From contig NZ_CP094467.1 in the NCBI RefSeq assembly GCF_023347235.1, positions 1,426,001-1,490,000 on the forward strand: a DNA stretch of 64,000 nucleotides, in the 5' to 3' direction. This document shows positions 16,009 through 24,318 of the stretch, piece by piece; the first letter of the stretch is position 1, and every line of letters starts with the position of its first letter. The notes below the pieces were generated by a model. The model ran no database searches. It worked only from the letters and a program-made list of their open reading frames with translations, and was not told the DNA's origin. Both the position numbers and the translations under genes were made by a program. This DNA comes from Faecalibacterium sp. I4-1-79. Lineage in GTDB: Bacteria > Bacillota > Clostridia > Oscillospirales > Ruminococcaceae.

Positions 16009-16010
16009 TA

Positions 16011-17384
16011 CTAGATTTCTCTTTGTAGCGAAACTATCGCTTCGACGTGCTTCGTCCTTGGGAACAGATCCACCGGCTGCACCTTTTCTGCATGGTACCC
16101 ATTCTTTTCCAGCCATGCGGCGTCTCGGGCGGCGGTGGCGGGGTTGCAACTGACATACACCACCCGGCGGGGTGCCATGCGCACCACAGCGGAGAGAGTG
16201 GCTTCATCGCAGCCCTTGCGGGGCGGGTCCAGCATTACGATATCCGGGTGCAGGCCCTCGGCGGCAAGCTGGGTGGCAGCCTGTCCGGCATCGGCGCAGA
16301 AGAAGCGGCTCTTGGCTGCTACGGTCTCGCCCATGCGGGCAGCGTTGGCCTTGGCGCTCTCGATGGCCTCTGGCACGATCTCCACACCGATCAGCTCCCT
16401 GCATCGCTCGGCCATGGAAAGGCCGATGGTTCCCATGCCGCAGTAGAGATCCAGCAGCGCGTCGTCCGGGGTCAGCTGCGCGTACTGCGCGGCAACCCCG
16501 TACAGCCGCTCGGCGGCCAGTGTGTTGACCTGATAGAAGGACAGCGGCCCCAGACGCACCGGTACGCCGCAGAGAGTGTCCTCAATGTAGCCCGGACCGT
16601 ACAGGATATGGTTTTCGCCGCCCAGAATGACGTTGGTATTTTTGGCGTTGACGTTGAGCAGAATGGTGCTGATGGCCGGGAACTGCTTCCGCAGCGCGGT
16701 GCAAAGCTGCTCTGCGTGGGGCAGCTTTGCACGGGTGCATACCAGACACACCATGATCTGCCCGCTGTGCGCGCCGCGCCGCAGGAAGATGTGCCGTACC
16801 AGCCCCTTGCCACTCTGCTCGTCGTAGGGACGGATGCCCTGCTGTGCAAAAAAGGCGCACAGTGCGTTGCCGATCTCGTTCAGCATGCCGGGCTGCAGCT
16901 TGCAGTCCGGGCAGGGGACGATGCGGTGGGTACGTCCGGCGTAAAAGCCGATGCAAGGCGCACCGTTCTTGTCCACGCCCACAGGAAACTGCACCTTGTT
17001 GCGGTAGCGGTCCACCTCCGGGGAGGGCAGGATATCCAGCACCGGAACCTCCAGCCCGCCGATGCGGCGGAAGGCATCCAGCACACTTTCCTGTTTGGCG
17101 CGCAACTCTGCGGCGTAGTCCAGATGCCGCAGACTGCACCCGCCGCAGGGGCCTGCCACCGGGCAGTCCACCGGAATGCGGTCCGGCGAGGGGGTGAGCA
17201 GCTCGTCCAGAATGCCAAAGGCATACCGGCCGCAGTCCTTTACAATGCGCACCCGGGCTTCGTCCCCCGGGGCAGTGCCGGGCACGAATACGGCCTCACC
17301 ATCGGCACTGTGGGCAACGCCGCTGCCGTCGCTGGAAAGGCGCTCGATGCGCAGGGTCAGAATCTGGTTTTTCTGTAAAGGCAT
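16011..17384 (-). CDS. rlmD: 23S rRNA (uracil-5-)-methyltransferase RlmD/RumA
   Basis: 457 aa. It has an N-terminal TRAM domain (about 1-60), an iron-sulfur cysteine set (CPVAGPCGGC near residue 75 and CPDCKL near 160), the SAM-binding motif LLDLYCGMGTIGLSMA and the catalytic region LDPPRKG and VYVSCNPATAARD with the nucleophilic Cys. The enzyme makes 5-methyluridine in 23S rRNA from SAM. The final residues KHVEAIVSLQREI fit a normal C-terminus, so the adjoining ICE preserved the reading frame. Confidence 0.9.
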   Translation of the reverse strand: MPLQKNQILTLRIERLSSDGSGVAHSADGEAVFVPGTAPGDEARVRIVKDCGRYAFGILDELLTPSPDRIPVDCPVAGPCGGCSLRHLDYAAELRAKQESVLDAFRRIGGLEVPVLDILPSPEVDRYRNKVQFPVGVDKNGAPCIGFYAGRTHRIVPCPDCKLQPGMLNEIGNALCAFFAQQGIRPYDEQSGKGLVRHIFLRRGAHSGQIMVCLVCTRAKLPHAEQLCTALRKQFPAISTILLNVNAKNTNVILGGENHILYGPGYIEDTLCGVPVRLGPLSFYQVNTLAAERLYGVAAQYAQLTPDDALLDLYCGMGTIGLSMAERCRELIGVEIVPEAIESAKANAARMGETVAAKSRFFCADAGQAATQLAAEGLHPDIVMLDPPRKGCDEATLSAVVRMAPRRVVYVSCNPATAARDAAWLEKNGYHAEKVQPVDLFPRTKHVEAIVSLQREI

Positions 17385-17411
17385 GGTTTCTCCTTGTGTG
17401 ATGGGCTCAGG

Positions 17412-18272
17412 TTACAGTTGGGCAGGGCTTGCCGGGTCGGCGTCCTGCTGGGCGGCAAAATACTTGCTGGGCGGCACGCCCTTGGCGCGTTTGAACACCC
17501 GCGAGAAGTAGAACTGGTCAAAGAAGCCTACCGACACCGCCACCTCTGCAATGGAAAGGCTGCCGGCACGCAACAGTTTGCAGGCTTCGTTGATGCGGTA
17601 CTCAGTCAGGTAGTCGATGGGGCTCTTGCCCACATTCAGCATGAACACCCGGTACAGGTGGCTGCGGGAAACCCCCACGCTCTTGGCTACGTCGTCAATG
17701 GAGATGTCGTGGGAGTAGTTGAACTGGATGTACTTGATGGCGTTCAGCACATACTGGCTGGAAGAGGAGGCCGTGTGAGGCTTGCCTGCGCTGGTCTCCC
17801 GCATCAAAGCGGCGATGAACAGGTACAGATACCCCACCATGGCAGCCTCGTCCTGCGGCTGTAGCCCACGGGAAGAGTAGATGTTGTTCAGGGCTGCCCG
17901 CATCCCGTCCGGGTCGCTGGTGTGGTGCACGGGTGCATCGTCTGTAAAGGGCAGCTGCGCGGCAAGCTTGTGGGCACAGGCACCGTTAAAGCCCACCCAG
18001 CTGTACTCCCACGGCTGCTGTTCGTCGGCGGTATAGCGGATCAGCTGGCTGGGGCGGGCGAAGAAAAGATCACCCTCGCTCACCTCCCAAGTGCGGCCGC
18101 CCACCTCAAAGATGCCCTTGCCGGATACCACCAGATGGATCAGGTAGTGGTCGCGGATGCCGGGACCCCATGTCTGACCCGGAGCGCACCGCTCCAAGCC
18201 GCAGTTGAAGATGGACAATTCAATGTTGTTGGTGTAATTCTGCTTAAAGGATTGCTTATAAACGTCTGGCAT
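17412..18272 (-). CDS. AraC-family regulator, sugar-type
   Basis: 286 aa. The N-terminal cupin sensor (FEVGGRTWEVSEGDLFFARP, about residues 55-85) is typical of AraC regulators of galactosides and alpha-galactosides. The C-terminal double helix-turn-helix begins near SIDDVAKSVGVSRSHLYRVF, and IAEVAVSVGFFDQFYFSRVF is the second recognition helix. It is divergent from the galactokinase gene, so control of galactose use is the likely job. Its 3' end faces rlmD, 28 bases away. Confidence 0.88.
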   Translation of the reverse strand: MPDVYKQSFKQNYTNNIELSIFNCGLERCAPGQTWGPGIRDHYLIHLVVSGKGIFEVGGRTWEVSEGDLFFARPSQLIRYTADEQQPWEYSWVGFNGACAHKLAAQLPFTDDAPVHHTSDPDGMRAALNNIYSSRGLQPQDEAAMVGYLYLFIAALMRETSAGKPHTASSSSQYVLNAIKYIQFNYSHDISIDDVAKSVGVSRSHLYRVFMLNVGKSPIDYLTEYRINEACKLLRAGSLSIAEVAVSVGFFDQFYFSRVFKRAKGVPPSKYFAAQQDADPASPAQL

Positions 18273-18308
18273 GGCAGCTTTACCTCCGTCCTGTCACATT
18301 CTGCACCC

Positions 18309-18338
18309 AGTATACCATAGAACGCCCTGCAAATTCAA
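18309..18338 (-). promoter_or_regulatory. Promoter of AraC-type gene
   Basis: Minus-strand TTGAAT (18338-18333) and TATACT (18314-18309) with an 18-base spacer, 37 bases before the start codon. Confidence 0.6.
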
Positions 18339-18398
18339 CAAAAGTACATCTTATTCTTTGCAACTGACGCCGAAATTTGGATTTTTGGGTCAAATAAA

Positions 18399-18427
18399 TT
18401 GAAAAAAAGCCCGAAATGCATTACAAT
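18399..18427 (+). promoter_or_regulatory. Promoter of galactokinase gene
   Basis: TTGAAA (18399-18404), 17-base spacer, TACAAT (18422-18427), 45 bases before the ATG. The divergent AraC promoter is about 60 bases away, so one regulator could act on both. Confidence 0.65.
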
Positions 18428-18472
18428 AAGCAAAAAGAGCAGAATCGTTCATTCTGGAGGGGAGGAGCTGTC

Positions 18473-19765
18473 ATGGCCACCAGTGCACAACTCAGAAAAC
18501 AGATCCTGCAGGGCAGCTGGGACGACGCACTTGCTGCACTTTATGGGGCGAACCCGGCGGTGCTGCAACGGCAGCGCGGGCGCTATGCGGCGGCGCTGGA
18601 ACAGTTCGAGCTGTATTTCGGCCCCGGGCGGCAGGTGCAGGTGTACTCTGCACCGGGGCGGGCAGAGCTGGGCGGTAACCACACGGATCATCAGGGCGGC
18701 TATGGCCTTGCGGCGGCGGTCACGCTGGATCTGGTGGCGGTGGCGGCCCGCAACACGGATGGCTATGTGCGGGTCAAGTCCCGGGGCTTCAACAAACTGG
18801 ATGTCATTGATCTTGCTACCGCAGAGCCGCAGGCAGGGGAGATCACCCACTCGGCCAGTCTGATCCGCGGCATTGCCGAGGGATTCCGCGCAGTGGGCAA
18901 GCAGATCGGCGGCTTTGATGCCTATACCGCCAGCGATGTGCTGCGCGGCTCCGGGCTGTCCAGTTCGGCGGCGTTCGAGATGGGCATGGCCTCCATCTGG
19001 AACGAGGAATACAGTACCGGGCTGACCCCGGCAGAGCTGGCCGGCATTTGCCAGTATGCGGAAAATACCTATTTCGGCAAGCCCAGCGGCCTGCTGGATC
19101 AGCTGACCAGTGCGGTGGGCGGTATTATCTTTGCGGATTTTGCCGATCCGCGCACCCCAAAGATTGAAAAACTCCACGCAGACGGTCTGCTGCCGGAGGG
19201 AATGTTCCTCTGCGTCACCGATACCCGGGGCAGCCACAGCGAACTGACCGGAGAGTTTGCAGCCATCCGGCAGGAGATGGAGCAGGTGGCCGCCTGCTTC
19301 GGTAAGCCGCTGCTGGGGCAGGTACAGGAGACGGCATTCTGGGCGGCACTGCCTGCCTTGCGCAGCCGCTGCGGAGACCGTGCAGTGCTGCGGGCGATCC
19401 ATTATTTTGAGGAAAACGCACGCACGCTGGCGCAGCGGGATGCGCTTTATGCAAAGCGGTTTCCGGTGTTTGCGGGGCTGGTGAAGCAGAGCGGACAGGC
19501 TTCCTTTGCGCTGTGCCAGAACGTGTACTGCACAGCGGATGTGCGGCATCAGGGGCTGTCGGTGGCGCTGGCCTTGAGCCAGAGCATTCTGGAAGGCACC
19601 GAGGGCGCGTGGAGGATGCAGGGCGGCGGCTTTGCAGGCACCATCCAAGCCTATGTGCCCAGGCGGCTGCTCGGGCGGTACCATACAGCCATTGAGCGGG
19701 TGTTCGGGCAGGGCAGCTGCTATGTGCTGCGCTTGCGGGAGCAGGGCGCAGTCCGGGTGATCTGA
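18473..19765 (+). CDS. galK: Galactokinase (GHMP kinase family)
   Basis: 430 aa from the ATG at 18473, which follows GGAGGGGAGGAG; an in-frame ATG at 18416 overlaps the promoter and is rejected. The galactokinase signature PGRAELGGNHTDHQGG is near residue 60 and the GHMP phosphate loop LRGSGLSSSAAFE near 160. The catalytic Asp is probably in GKPSGLLDQ. The enzyme phosphorylates galactose at C1 in the Leloir pathway. No galT or galE is adjacent. The C-terminal GGGFAGTIQAYV is the family's third motif. Confidence 0.9.
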   Translation: MATSAQLRKQILQGSWDDALAALYGANPAVLQRQRGRYAAALEQFELYFGPGRQVQVYSAPGRAELGGNHTDHQGGYGLAAAVTLDLVAVAARNTDGYVRVKSRGFNKLDVIDLATAEPQAGEITHSASLIRGIAEGFRAVGKQIGGFDAYTASDVLRGSGLSSSAAFEMGMASIWNEEYSTGLTPAELAGICQYAENTYFGKPSGLLDQLTSAVGGIIFADFADPRTPKIEKLHADGLLPEGMFLCVTDTRGSHSELTGEFAAIRQEMEQVAACFGKPLLGQVQETAFWAALPALRSRCGDRAVLRAIHYFEENARTLAQRDALYAKRFPVFAGLVKQSGQASFALCQNVYCTADVRHQGLSVALALSQSILEGTEGAWRMQGGGFAGTIQAYVPRRLLGRYHTAIERVFGQGSCYVLRLREQGAVRVI

Positions 19766-19776
19766 ACAAAACAAAA

Positions 19777-19820
19777 AGCCGTGCATAACCGGAATGCTCC
19801 GGGATGCACGGCTTATTTTT
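19777..19820. terminator. Bidirectional terminator, galK / peptide operon
   Basis: AGCCGTGCAT (19777-19786) pairs with ATGCACGGCT (19804-19813), followed by a T-rich run on the plus strand and preceded by an A-rich run that serves the minus strand. It ends galK and the convergent double-glycine peptide operon. Confidence 0.85.
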
Positions 19821-19825
19821 ATGGC

Positions 19826-20188
19826 TTACTGTTGCAGCGAAAAAGGCTGGGGGAGAGAATTCTCGACCGGCTTGGCACCTCTCTGCTGAACATTATCCAG
19901 ATACTGGACGGCAGTGACGGCAGTCTCGCGGGTGATGCCAAGCAGACGGCCGATCTGCTGAGAGAGCTTGATCCCGGTCTGCACACCTGCCTTGATCATG
20001 CGGAAAAGCAGCATAGGCACAAAGGTAAAGGAGAACGAGATCAGCCCGCCTTCCCAGAAGAAATCACCAAAGTGCAGATTATCAAAAAAGCTGCCGACAG
20101 CATCGCCGAATTCGCTGCCGCCAAAGGCAGCACGCTGCTCCTCGGGGGAGAGGGCTGCGTAGGAAGAGGGCAGCTGAAGCTTTTTCAT
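19826..20188 (-). CDS. Double-glycine-leader protein A (bacteriocin-like)
   Basis: 120 aa from the ATG at 20188 (AAGGAG 11 bases upstream). The first 24 residues, MKKLQLPSSYAALSPEEQRA then AFGG, look like a leader for a peptidase-containing ABC exporter: LS-x-EE followed by Gly-Gly. The predicted mature part of about 96 residues has an aromatic segment (FFDNLHFGDFFWEGG), a hydrophobic helix (LISFSFTFVPMLLFRMI) and an amphipathic C-terminus. The leader shares LQLPxxYxxLSxEE and GG with the upstream gene. No transporter or immunity gene is next to it. The function is unknown. Confidence 0.65.
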   Translation of the reverse strand: MKKLQLPSSYAALSPEEQRAAFGGSEFGDAVGSFFDNLHFGDFFWEGGLISFSFTFVPMLLFRMIKAGVQTGIKLSQQIGRLLGITRETAVTAVQYLDNVQQRGAKPVENSLPQPFSLQQ

Positions 20189-20222
20189 AAATAAGAACAC
20201 TCCTTTCCGGGTCGATGAAAGA

Positions 20223-20693
20223 TCAGCACAGAGCTACCAGAGTAGGCAGACAATTCTGCTGCTCGGCGGCCTCCTGTTCTGCCTTCTTTTTGGCCTGAAT
20301 TTCGTTGTACGTATTCTTAAAGGCGTCCACAAGATTTTTGATGGAGAGATAGATGCTGCGTGCCTGACAATAGGCATAATAACCGCCCAGACCAGCCATA
20401 CCGATCGTGGCAACCTTGCTCCATGTGTTCAGCTTGCCCCAGTAGTGCCCTATGGCATCACCAACGCTCAAACCGTCGTTCAGGGCATTCTGCATACCGG
20501 AGACTGCGCCCTGGAACGCATAGCGCCCCATCAAGCCCAGCAGATTTACCGTAACATTGATGCCAAAGGCCATGACCTGCTGCGGGGTGATGTTGATGGA
20601 AAAGGCACCGCCCTCGGTGTAGGTCATCTCCTCGGCAGAGAGCACAGAGTAGCCGGCAGGCAGCTGCAGCGGGCGCTGATATGTATGATCCAT
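20223..20693 (-). CDS. Double-glycine-leader protein B (bacteriocin-like)
   Basis: 156 aa from the ATG at 20693 (AAAGGAG 9 bases upstream). The leader ends LQLPAGYSVLSAEEMTYTEGG when the first eight residues and the flanking text are set aside; it is a classic EM...GG processing pattern. The mature part has Gly-rich hydrophobic helices (NLLGLMGRYAFQGAVSG, VATIGMAGLGGYYAY), a Lys-rich helix, and ends with two cysteines in NCLPTLVALC. It is first in the operon, with protein A 35 bases downstream. It is larger than most class II bacteriocins. Confidence 0.68.
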   Translation of the reverse strand: MDHTYQRPLQLPAGYSVLSAEEMTYTEGGAFSINITPQQVMAFGINVTVNLLGLMGRYAFQGAVSGMQNALNDGLSVGDAIGHYWGKLNTWSKVATIGMAGLGGYYAYCQARSIYLSIKNLVDAFKNTYNEIQAKKKAEQEAAEQQNCLPTLVALC

Positions 20694-20751
20694 GATGGAA
20701 AACTCCTTTCGTACACAGAACTCCCCAAGGGGCAGTTCATCTAGTAACTGA

Positions 20752-20780
20752 ATTGTAGCATATCTGCACAAAAATGACAA
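20752..20780 (-). promoter_or_regulatory. Promoter of the peptide operon
   Basis: Minus-strand TTGTCA (20780-20775), 17-base spacer, TACAAT (20757-20752), 58 bases before the start codon. The 343-base gap 20694-21036 holds this promoter and the malQ terminator; nothing else is recognised. Confidence 0.7.
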
Positions 20781-20937
20781 GAGAGCGCGGGTTTGAAAAC
20801 CATGATACATTTGTGAATATATTGTGACGGAATGCTGAAAAACTGACCTGAATACGCTGTAAACACGCAAAGCGCCTGCTTTTTTTACGGCGAAAAAATG
20901 TTGTAGCAAAAACGTGCTGAAAAAGAGGACAACAAAG

Positions 20938-20998
20938 GCATCTGCCCGTACCCGCTGTGCTGCGCAGGACGCAGCAGCGGGCAAAGCAGATGCCTTGT
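20938..20998 (-). terminator. Terminator after malQ
   Basis: AGGCATCTGC and GCAGATGCCT form the outer stem of a long hairpin, with an inner GC-rich stem (CCCGCTG / CAGCGGG). On the minus strand it is followed by TTTGTTG, so it ends the maltodextrin operon. Confidence 0.7.
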
Positions 20999-21036
20999 GT
21001 ATTTTACAGGTTGCCAGACGAAAGGGGAACGGGCAT

Positions 21037-22518
21037 TTAAAGCCTTTCCGGCACACGCTCATACAGCGTGGTCAGCTCGGCGATGTGCCCGGCCAATGTT
21101 GCGGGTAGGGGCTGCGCCAGCCGCCAGTGCCAGTTTGCGCCCTGTGTGCTGGGGGTGTTGATGCGGGCCTCGCTGCCCAGATGCAGCCAGTCTGCCAGCG
21201 GGATGATGGCAGTATCCGAAACACTGGCAAGGCATGCGCAGATCATGCCTTCGGTCAGGGTCTCCGGTGTGCAGCGCAGATACCGGCAGGCGTATGCCAC
21301 ATCCTCGGCGCTGGCGTTGTTGCGCCAGCCCTCAGTGGTCACGTTGTCGTGGGTGCCGGTGTACACCACGCTGTTGCGGGGGTAGGTGTGGGGCAGGTAG
21401 TTGCCCGACTCCCGGCTGTCGAAGGCGAACTGCATGATCTTCATGCCCGGGTAACCGCTCTCGGCCAGCATCGCCTTCACCTCCGGGGTCAAGTAGCCCA
21501 GATCCTCGGCGATGATATTGCCGCCGCCCAGCGCCTGCTGCATGGCGTGGATAAAGTCCCGGTCAGGGCCTTTTTCCCAGTGACCGCCCGCAGCCGTGGT
21601 GCTTCCGGCAGGGATGGAATAGTAACTCTCAAAGCCCCGGAAATGGTCGATGCGCACCACATCATAGATGGAGGTGGCGTGCTTCATGCGCTGCTTCCAC
21701 CAGTCAAAGCCAGTGGCCTTGTGGGCAGGCCAGTCGTACAGCGGGTTGCCCCACAGCTGGCCGTCTGCCGCAAAGGCATCCGGCGGACAGCCGGCTACAT
21801 GGGTCAGGTGCATCTGTCCATCGGTCTGGAACAACTCCGGGTGAGTCCACAGGTCGCTGGAATCCGGGCTGACGTAGATGGGGATATCACCCACCAACAG
21901 GACACCCTTGCGGTTGGCATAGGCTTTCAGTGCGTTCCACTGGGTATAGAAGAAGAATTGCACTGCCTTGTGGTAGCAGATCTGGTCAGCCAGCCGTGCT
22001 TTTGCGGCGGCAATGACCTCCGGCTCCCGGCAGCGCAGGGCGTCCGGCCAGTCGGCAAGGCCTGCCTGCCCCTGCTCTGCCTTTACGGCCATGAACAGGG
22101 CGTAGTCCTCCAGCCAGAAGCTCTGTGCTGTGCAGAAGGCTTCGTAAGCAGGGGAGGGGGCAGCCAGCAGCCGGTCGGCGGCCTTTTTCAGCAGCACCGG
22201 GCGCTGGTTGTACAGCGCACCGTAGTCAACGGTGCTCACCGGCTGCGCGGCGGGGATCTCTTCGGCGGTCAGATAGCCATCTGCCGCCAGCAGACGAAAA
22301 TCAATAAAGTAGGGGTTTCCGGCAAAGGCGGAAAAGCTCTGGTAGGGGCTGTCGCCATAGCCGGTAGGGCCGATGGGCAAAATCTGCCAATAGGTCTGCT
22401 TTGCCTCGGCCAGAAAATCAACGAATGCGGTCGCTTCACTGCCCAGCGTACCGATGCCAAAAGGCCCCGGCAGACTGAACACCGGCATCAAAATGCCGCT
22501 TGCACGCATAACGTGCAC
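21037..22518 (-). CDS. malQ: 4-alpha-glucanotransferase (amylomaltase)
   Basis: 493 aa, the normal size for the bacterial GH77 family. Hallmarks are YDVVRIDHFRGFESYY (nucleophile Asp), IIAEDLGYLTPEV (acid/base Glu) and YTGTHDNVTTEGW. The enzyme moves glucan segments between maltodextrins and releases glucose in the cytoplasm. It is the last gene of the operon with two permeases, a binding protein and a LacI regulator, so it processes the imported maltodextrins. Four bases separate it from the upstream permease gene. Confidence 0.93.
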   Translation of the reverse strand: MHVMRASGILMPVFSLPGPFGIGTLGSEATAFVDFLAEAKQTYWQILPIGPTGYGDSPYQSFSAFAGNPYFIDFRLLAADGYLTAEEIPAAQPVSTVDYGALYNQRPVLLKKAADRLLAAPSPAYEAFCTAQSFWLEDYALFMAVKAEQGQAGLADWPDALRCREPEVIAAAKARLADQICYHKAVQFFFYTQWNALKAYANRKGVLLVGDIPIYVSPDSSDLWTHPELFQTDGQMHLTHVAGCPPDAFAADGQLWGNPLYDWPAHKATGFDWWKQRMKHATSIYDVVRIDHFRGFESYYSIPAGSTTAAGGHWEKGPDRDFIHAMQQALGGGNIIAEDLGYLTPEVKAMLAESGYPGMKIMQFAFDSRESGNYLPHTYPRNSVVYTGTHDNVTTEGWRNNASAEDVAYACRYLRCTPETLTEGMICACLASVSDTAIIPLADWLHLGSEARINTPSTQGANWHWRLAQPLPATLAGHIAELTTLYERVPERL

Positions 22519-22522
22519 CTCC

Positions 22523-23365
22523 TTAGCCCTTTACAGCACCGGCCACGACACCCTCGATGATGTACTTCTGGCAGGTCATGTAGAGGATAATAATGGGGAT
22601 GATCGCAATGATGATGCAGGCCATCATGGGAGCCAGCTCCACGCGGCCGTAGCCGCCGCGGAAATACTGGATGGCCATGGGGATGGTGCGGTACTTCTTG
22701 ATATCCAGCACCAGCGTGGGCAGCAGATAGTCGTTCCATACCCACATGGTCTCCAGAATAGCGGTGGAGATCATGGTAGGCTTCAGGATGGGGAACACGA
22801 CCTTGAAGAAGATCTGGATGGGGTTGCAGCCGTCGATCATGGCGGCTTCCTCAATCTCCATGGGCACACTCTTCATAAAGCCGGTAAACATGAACACGGC
22901 CAGACCAGCGCCGAAGCCCAGATAGATGATGCAGATGTTCCAAGGGTTGTTCAGCTTCAGCCGGTCAGCGGTCTTGGACAGGGTGAACATGACCATCTGG
23001 AAGGGGACGACCATGGAGAACACGATCAGCAGGTTCATGAACTTGCTCAGCTTGTTGTTTACGCGGGTCAGGTACCAACCGGTCATGGAGCAGCACAGCA
23101 GGATCAGCACCACGCTGGTGATAGTAATCAGAAGGCTGTAACCCATGCTGGAGAGGAAGTCCATCTTGGTCACGCCGTAAACGTAGTTGCGCAGACCGGC
23201 AAAGGTTTCGGCGGTGGGCAGACGGAACACCGTAGAAGTGGTAAAGCTGCCTTCGGTCTTTAAGCTGTTCAGCAGGATCAGCACGATGGGGTAGATCCAC
23301 AGCAGGCAGAGAAGCACCATTACAACAATAAGGATGACATCCCAGGTTCTTTTCCGTTTCGACAT
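22523..23365 (-). CDS. ABC sugar permease, MalG type
   Basis: 280 aa with six hydrophobic segments and the EAA loop EEAAMIDGCNPIQIFFKVVF that contacts the ATPase. It ends IIEGVVAGAVKG, a usual C-terminus of MalG-like permeases. Its ATG overlaps the stop of the MalF-type gene by one base, giving coupled translation. With that partner it forms the membrane channel for maltodextrin uptake. No ATPase gene is in the operon; a shared MsmX/MsmK-type ATPase elsewhere is the likely partner. Confidence 0.9.
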   Translation of the reverse strand: MSKRKRTWDVILIVVMVLLCLLWIYPIVLILLNSLKTEGSFTTSTVFRLPTAETFAGLRNYVYGVTKMDFLSSMGYSLLITITSVVLILLCCSMTGWYLTRVNNKLSKFMNLLIVFSMVVPFQMVMFTLSKTADRLKLNNPWNICIIYLGFGAGLAVFMFTGFMKSVPMEIEEAAMIDGCNPIQIFFKVVFPILKPTMISTAILETMWVWNDYLLPTLVLDIKKYRTIPMAIQYFRGGYGRVELAPMMACIIIAIIPIIILYMTCQKYIIEGVVAGAVKG

Positions 23366-24216
23366 TACTGCTGCACCTCCTTAGAGCGGGTAAAGTGGAG
23401 CTGGATCAGCGAGATGACCACCACGATCAGGAAGAACACTACGGCCTTTGCCTGACCAATGCCCTTCCACTGCGCACCGGAGCGGCCGTAGAAGGTGTTG
23501 TAGATGTTCAGAGCCAGCATTTCACTTGCGTTGGCGGGCTCGCCTGCGGTCAGGGCTACGTTCTGGTCGAACAGCTTGAAGCTGTTGGTCAGGGTCAGGA
23601 AGGTGCAGATGGTCACGCTGGGCATGACCATGGGGATCTTGATCTTGAACAGGATCTCACGGTCGTTTGCACCGTCGATCTTAGCGGCCTCAATCAGGTC
23701 GCCGGGCACGCTCTGCAGGCCGGCCACATAGATGATCATCATGTAGCCGATCTGCTGCCAGCACATCAGGATGACCAGACCGACAAAACCGGCCTTGGCA
23801 TCCAGTGCCAACAGGGGCCTCTGCAGGTTGGCCAGCACACCGTTGAGCAGGATCTGCCAGATGTAGCCCAGCAGGATGCCGCCGATCAGGTTGGGCATAA
23901 AGAATACGGTACGGAAGATGTTGGTGCCCTTGATGCCGCGGGTCAGCACCAGCGCAATGGCAAAGGCGCACACATTGATGAGCACGGTGCTCACCACGGT
24001 AAACACCGCCGTAAAGCCGAAAGCGTGCAGGAAGGTGGAATCCTGAAATACCGAGATGTAGTTCTGGATGCCCACAAAGGTGGTCTTGGAAACGGTAGTG
24101 AACCGCTGGAAGGACAGGTAAACGCCCCAGATAAAGGGCCAGATGAAGCCGATAATAAAGGCGACCAGAGTAGGCAGCACAAATATCGGCCAGTATTTAC
24201 TAATGGCTTTTTGCAT
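23365..24216 (-). CDS. ABC sugar permease, MalF type
   Basis: 283 aa, six membrane segments, with the EAA loop EAAKIDGANDREILFKIKIP. It lacks the long periplasmic insertion of Gram-negative MalF, as usual in Firmicutes. It is the first permease after the binding-protein gene, separated from it by a strong hairpin (24244-24283) that probably lowers permease transcription relative to the binding protein. Confidence 0.9.
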   Translation of the reverse strand: MQKAISKYWPIFVLPTLVAFIIGFIWPFIWGVYLSFQRFTTVSKTTFVGIQNYISVFQDSTFLHAFGFTAVFTVVSTVLINVCAFAIALVLTRGIKGTNIFRTVFFMPNLIGGILLGYIWQILLNGVLANLQRPLLALDAKAGFVGLVILMCWQQIGYMMIIYVAGLQSVPGDLIEAAKIDGANDREILFKIKIPMVMPSVTICTFLTLTNSFKLFDQNVALTAGEPANASEMLALNIYNTFYGRSGAQWKGIGQAKAVVFFLIVVVISLIQLHFTRSKEVQQ

Positions 24217-24243
24217 GATATACCTCCTGAGGGAGCTGTCTGA

Positions 24244-24283
24244 TAAAAAAGAAAGGAGGCGGGCGAACTTATCGCCCGCCTCC
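24244..24283 (-). terminator. Intra-operon terminator/attenuator
   Basis: On the minus strand GGAGGCGGGCG pairs with CGCCCGCCTCC (24255-24283) and is followed by TTTCTTTTTT. It lies between the binding-protein gene and the permeases. It should stop part of the transcripts or stabilise the upstream mRNA, so that binding protein exceeds permease. Confidence 0.75.
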
Positions 24284-24318
24284 CATTTTAATTCCTAGGG
24301 AGATCTCCGGTCAAAGAC

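Larger units (their letters stand above)
1..16010. mobile_element. Integrative conjugative element (one end, partial)
   Basis: Minus-strand genes in the order DUF6017 replication initiator, PcfB, VirD4, Maff2, TrbL/VirB6, PrgI, VirB4 form the conjugation module typical of CD1110-type Gram-positive ICEs. The element runs off the left edge. Its right limit is placed between the DUF6017 gene and the stop codon of rlmD at 16011, because rlmD and everything beyond it is core chromosome. The 3' end of rlmD/rumA is an established ICE integration target. The exact att site cannot be fixed without the other end. A second element interrupts it at 1510-12289. Confidence 0.8.

Noticed and set aside
1-16010. 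Antibiotic resistance gene in the mobile region
   Set aside because: Each gene was checked by motif; none resembles tet, erm, aminoglycoside-modifying or beta-lactamase proteins.
20694-21062. N-terminal extension of double-glycine protein B
   Set aside because: The upstream frame crosses the promoter and the malQ terminator and has no ribosome site.
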